From: Lanius collurio
Lineage: Eukaryota; Chordata; Aves; Passeriformes; Laniidae
Reading direction: 5' to 3'
Length of the DNA stretch: 64,000 nucleotides
Assembly (NCBI GenBank): GCA_020086605.1
Contig: JACBWW010000029.1
Span: forward strand, 1,316,748-1,380,747
A program made the position numbers and the translations under genes. This document shows positions 61,001 to 64,000 of this stretch, piece by piece. Every line of letters begins with the position of its first letter. Position 1 is the stretch's first letter. Under the pieces are notes generated by a model. That model made no database searches. It was not told the DNA's origin and was given only the letters and a program-made list of their open reading frames with translations.

Positions 61001-63818
61001 AAGGGGGCCCTGACCACGTACACAGCCCAGTGCCACAAGGAGAACTTCTGTGCCTTTGCTGAGGAGCTCCAGCCCATCGACATCTTCCTGGAGGTCATTG
61101 ATGAGGTGGAATATGAGAACTACACCGCCAGCTTCTTCATCAGGGACATCAGTGAGTAGCCCAGGAGTCTGGGTTAATTCTGAGCTTTATTTTGCTGCTC
61201 CCAGTGGAACTCAGGGTTCAACCCAGCCCTGGGAATCGCTGCCCTACCCTAAATGTCCACCAAGCCCCAGTTACAGGAACAGGGGATGCCAGGCTGGAAG
61301 AGGATGAGGAAGTGAAGCAGCAGCGTCTTCCTGGCGTGTGACCTCCAGCCCCAGCTCCCTGCATGTCTCCAGGGGATGGACATGGTTGGAAAGGGCTCTG
61401 GATGAGCCAGAGAATCAGCAGTGACCCAACAGGCTCTGAGAAGGGGTTCAGGCTCCTGACCCATCCCTACATTTGGGCATCTAGGGCAGGATCACAGAAA
61501 GGGACAGGGCTAAGACAGCTCCGAGTTGTGGCCATGATGCCACAGGGCACAGGAAAATGAGGCAGAATCCCAAAGAAACAGAGGTTTTCCTAAATGCATT
61601 AATGGTCAGCAGGGGCTAAAGATATTCCTGTGTGTCCAGCAGAGCCCCCTGCAACCCTCCAGGCCAAAAAAAGAAGGATCTTATCCAGAGTGAGTCAGGA
61701 ATATGCTTAATTTCCCATAAAAAGCACCCAAGGCAGTTCTTACCCACGAAATCTACTCCTCTCTTAACCTGGAGGCTCCCAAAGCTCATTCCCATCAAAC
61801 CATCACCAGTAACACACCAGTATCTGATAGGAAGTTGTTAGTATTAATTAATCCCCTCTGTGTTTTCTCTTGCAGTAAAGCCTGACCCCCCCCAGTGTCA
61901 GTACGTGGCCACCAATGGAACAGTGACCTGGACATACCCCAGAAGCTGGAGCACCCCAAACTCCTACTTCCCTTTGACCTTCAAGGTCAAAGTTAAAAGC
62001 AAAAAGAGACAAAAATACCAGGTAGAAACACAACATTTGGGACACAATTTTCATTATAACAGTATAAATAATTTAAGTTTTGTATGCAAAAATAATCAAC
62101 TAAAATGTAAAAAAAAAAAAAAAAAATTATGCTGAGCCCCAAATGTGGCAAATTCTTTCCTGGCAGGAAAAGCCCTTCCCAGGTCCACGAGCAGGAAGAT
62201 CCCTGAGGTAACTGAGGACAGAAAATCCTGCCCAGCATTGCAGAGCTGTATTTACTAATTCATTAGGAGGCTGTGTGGGGCCTCATGAGGGAAAATCCCA
62301 ATTTCCAAATGCAGAACCCCAGGATCTGTGACACGGATTTCCTCCTGTGTTGTTCATACCTGGGTAGCTCAGACTTCATGGGTGAATTGGAAATAAGGGA
62401 TCAGTGACTCATCTGGAAGCATTTCTGTGCAGAGTCTGGTCTTTTCCCTGCTATTTCCAGTTAATTCATGAAGTTAATTAACTGTATCAGTGTTAAATCT
62501 CCAGTTTGTGTCCAGATTGCTCTGAACACGATGGTCTGGCTTGGAAAGGAACTGGGAAAACCACTTGACCACAGGGAGTTGACCACTGCCCCCCAGTGCT
62601 GCCTTTCCTCGGTCCAGCACTCAGGACAGCAGGAATGCAATGGTTATCCCAATTTTCCGGGGCATTAAACCAAAGGCACCCGGGAATGTTTTCCTCTGGG
62701 GACGGGACCCAGCCCGGGCCAGCAGATGGGGCCGTTCCCCCGGTGCTCCTTCCCTGATTTCAGCAGCACCGGCTCCTCCGATCCCGGCGGGGTCTGGGGA
62801 TGCTGCTTGTGCCCCCACAGCCCTCAGGGGGAATTTCAGCGAGACTGAGGAGGAGCAACTTCTGGGGTTTGGGGCTCCTGCTCTGGGAGAAGAAGGAAAA
62901 AGAGAAAAACCCAGAGAAACAAACGGTCCTTTTGTTTAATGAGTGTTTAGATTTGGGGGTTGGATCCTTTGGGACACCAAGCTCAGTGGGTTTGGGTCAT
63001 TTAGGACACCAAGCTCAGTGGGTTTGGGTCATTTAGGACACCAAGCTCAGTGGGTTTGGATCTCTTTAGGACACCAAGCTCAGTGGGTTTGGGTCATTTG
63101 GGACACCAAGATCAGTGGGTTTGGGTCATTTAGGACACCACCCTCAGTGGGTTTGGGTCATTTAGGACACCAAGCTCAGTGGGTTTGGGTCATTTAGGAC
63201 ACCAAGCTCAGTGGGTTTGGGTCATTTAGGACACCAAGCTTAGTGAGTGTGGGTCATTTAGGACACCAAGGACAGTGGGTTTGGGTCATTTAGGACGCCA
63301 AGCTCAGTGGGTTTGGGTCATTTAGGACACCAAGCTCAGTGGGTTTGGATCTCTTTAGGACACCAAGCTCAGTGGGTTTGGGTCATTTAGGACACCACTC
63401 TCAGTGGGTTTGGGCCATTTAGGACACCACTCTCAGTGGGTTTGGGCCATTTAGGACACCACCCTCAGTGGCCCATGAGCTGTTTGTGCTGAGTTCTCCC
63501 GAGCCGCTCTGGGAGCTGTGGGTGCGGTTGGAGCCTGGGGACCCCAGCCGGGGCTCGGTGAGCCTTGCTGGTGCTCTGCTGTGCCCTGTGCCCCCTGGCA
63601 GCGCTGTCCCTGTCCCCAGGTGTACGACACTGACGAGCAGACCGTGCAGTTGGCAGCCCCCGGGCCAGCAGAGGTGTGGCTGCAGGCCAGGGACCGCTGG
63701 TACCCCTCTGCCTGGAGCGAGTGGTCCTCGCTCTGCAGGTAAGGAGCCACCGAGGGGGGGGACTCCTGCTCTGAGAGACCTGAGGGAACTGATGGAAATG
63801 GGCTTCTTTTACAGATAA
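57948..63818 (+). CDS. IL12B: Interleukin-12 subunit beta (p40), spliced over seven coding exons
   Basis: p40 is the secreted subunit shared by IL-12 (with p35) and IL-23 (with p19); it is made by activated antigen-presenting cells and drives Th1 and Th17 responses. Joining 57948-58032, 58895-59170, 59935-60052, 60958-61151, 61876-62021, 63620-63738 and 63815-63818 gives 313 residues plus TAA (human 328), all with GT..AG introns in matching phases. Residues 1 to about 21 are a signal peptide. Then come Ig-like D1 (Cys49-Cys86, DAGNYTC), fibronectin-like D2 (Cys129-Cys140, Cys167-Cys185) and D3 with WSEWS at 305-309. Cys191 aligns with the human cysteine that bonds p35. [13 protein letters not shown] at 212-224 and [10 protein letters not shown] at 251-260 are close to human. 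Five N-glycosylation sequons are visible (N50, N83, N133, N214, N238). D3 lacks the human paired cysteine in the VIC motif. The neighbouring divergent ADRA1B agrees with mammalian synteny. Confidence 0.95.
58895..59170 (+). CDS. IL12B: IL12B exon encoding Ig-like domain D1
   Basis: Acceptor GCCCAG|TG and donor AAAG|GTGAGG, phase 1 at both ends (276 bases). It encodes residues 29-120, with VFVVESQWN at the start (human VYVVELDWY), Cys49 in ELTCNT, Cys86 in GNYTCL and [15 protein letters not shown] Trp-rich insertion (WKKDWEWK) sits between the cysteines. Read-through past the donor produces an unrelated tail to 59316. Confidence 0.95.
59410..59690 (+). mobile_element. CR1 LINE 3' fragment, plus strand, in IL12B intron 3
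   Basis: Closely related in reverse complement to 20464-20755 (GAGGGTGCTGGCACTGCCCA, GGGATGCCCAGGGTGGGGGT, GGGTCCTTCCAGCTCAGCAG, GGTTCCATGATTTGG). It carries a perfect 17-bp tandem duplication, GGTTGGATCTCAGTAAA, at 59458-59491. Confidence 0.85.
59935..60052 (+). CDS. IL12B: IL12B exon encoding first part of D2
   Basis: Acceptor TCTAG|AG, donor AAAGG|GTAGGA (118 bases, phase 1 in, phase 2 out). It encodes residues 121-160: [20 protein letters not shown] aligns with human [21 protein letters not shown] and gives the Cys129-Cys140 pair. The donor GTAGGA is weaker than the others. Confidence 0.93.
60958..61151 (+). CDS. IL12B: IL12B exon encoding second part of D2
   Basis: Acceptor GTCCCAG|C, donor ATCA|GTGAGT (194 bases). 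It encodes residues 160-225: [27 protein letters not shown] and [13 protein letters not shown]. Cys167 and Cys185 match the human intradomain pair and Cys191 the human inter-subunit cysteine. Compared with human, the loop between Cys167 and Cys185 is shorter. Confidence 0.94.
61876..62021 (+). CDS. IL12B: IL12B exon encoding first part of D3
   Basis: Acceptor TTGCAG|TA, donor CCAG|GTAGAA (146 bases, phase 1 in, phase 0 out). It encodes residues 225-273: [30 protein letters not shown] and a basic [11 protein letters not shown] stretch where human has the CVQVQGKSKREKK region. Cys232 has no human counterpart; human Cys in FCVQ is Lys261 here. Confidence 0.93.
62022..63619 (+). other. IL12B: IL12B intron 6 with minisatellite
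   Basis: The largest intron inside the coding part (1598 bases), from GTAGAA to TCCCCAG. It contains an A-run at about 62109-62127 and the 16-copy minisatellite at 62972-63471, which ends only 148 bases before the next exon. Confidence 0.88.
62972..63471. repeat. IL12B: 32-bp minisatellite, 16 copies, in IL12B intron 6
   Basis: The unit starts GGACACCAAGCTCAGTGGGT and continues TTGGGTCATTTA. GGAC starts recur at 62972, 63004, 63036, 63069 and on to 63454: 16 copies, 32 bp each, except two 33-bp units with GGATCTCTTTA. The two 33-bp units are 289 bases (nine units) apart, which hints at block duplication. Each unit carries GGGTTTGGG on the coding strand. High copy similarity predicts length polymorphism. 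Confidence 0.96.
63620..63738 (+). CDS. IL12B: IL12B exon encoding end of D3 with WSEWS
   Basis: Acceptor TGTCCCCAG|GTG (phase 0), donor TGCAG|GTAAGG. It encodes residues 274-312 plus two bases: [30 protein letters not shown] and the final LC. Human VICRKNASISVRAQDRYY aligns here, but the cysteine of VIC is absent. The exon is GC-rich. Confidence 0.93.
63739..63814 (+). other. IL12B: IL12B intron 7 (76 bases)
   Basis: A very short intron with a strong GTAAGG donor, a pyrimidine stretch and a TTTTACAG acceptor. Human IL12B, from memory, also splits its last codons before the stop here. If the intron is retained, the frame reads AGG TAA; if removed, AGA TAA. Both end in Arg-stop. Confidence 0.75.
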
Positions 63819-64000
63819 GCAGCAGGAGATGCCAGGAGGGTGGCCCAGCTCCTGCAGCCAGCAAAGAACGAATCAGCACAAGAACAGAAGCGCAGTTGGA
63901 AGAAAAGTGAGAGACTCTTAAGAAGCCATAACTTATCTTGCTTTGTAATAGTTGAATGTGGTCCTGATTTTGGCAGCTCTTAAATTCCCCAGACTTGAGT
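63815..64000 (+). other. IL12B: IL12B last exon: stop codon and 3' UTR (partial)
   Basis: The first base completes the Arg codon, TAA follows at 63816-63818, and the rest is 3' UTR. No AATAAA is seen before the window ends, so the transcript continues beyond it. Confidence 0.75.

Noticed and set aside
62943..63197. Repetitive 84-codon frame
   Set aside because: Translation of the intron 6 minisatellite; the 32-bp unit is not a multiple of three, so it cycles through frames.
1..64000. Search for tRNA, rRNA, CRISPR arrays, bacterial operons and miR-146a
   Set aside because: None were seen; the window is vertebrate, and miR-146a, which lies farther along in the human region, is not present.

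Overview
The window is vertebrate nuclear DNA, almost certainly from a bird and probably a passerine. Three things point there: many CR1-type LINE 3' ends in both orientations (some still carrying the 'ATTCTGTG'-like tail), compact introns, and two recognisable immune/signalling genes whose proteins are clearly homologous to, but diverged from, the mammalian ones. Four isolated N characters (5525, 32441, 46869, 54794) mark contig joins.

Left edge (1-5524): the minus strand carries exon 1 of the alpha-1B adrenergic receptor, ADRA1B (coding 5329 down to 4375). It encodes the N-terminus through transmembrane segment 6 and ends at a consensus GTGAGT donor. Everything left of it is intron 1; the exon for TM7 and the C-tail lies outside the window. 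A GC-rich 5' UTR runs right up to the N at 5525.

Middle (about 5.5-54.8 kb): a roughly 49-kb stretch with no gene I can support. It holds CR1 fragments, two short direct repeats around an LTR-like segment (22.0-23.5 kb), several minisatellites, a perfect 14-bp hairpin and AT-rich tracts that could be conserved noncoding elements. Most open frames here look like chance or repeat-derived frames.

Right edge (54.8-64.0 kb): the plus strand carries IL12B, the p40 subunit shared by IL-12 and IL-23. A TATA box (54909) precedes a short non-coding exon 1 (to 55012). Coding exons follow at 57948-58032, 58895-59170, 59935-60052, 60958-61151, 61876-62021, 63620-63738 and the stop exon from 63815. All intron phases are compatible. 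The spliced protein is 313 residues: signal peptide, Ig-like D1, two fibronectin-III-like domains and a WSEWS box. Intron 6 contains a 16-copy, 32-bp minisatellite. The 3' UTR runs off the right end.

ADRA1B and IL12B are neighbours and divergently transcribed in mammals too. The window therefore captures the head-to-head interval of that syntenic block, much shorter here than the several hundred kilobases in human. That interval is the natural place for IL12B distal regulatory DNA. I found no wholly new system. The best leads are in IL12B: a start codon at the exon 1/2 junction, a last intron whose retention or removal yields the same protein, a changed cysteine pattern in D3, and two minisatellites.
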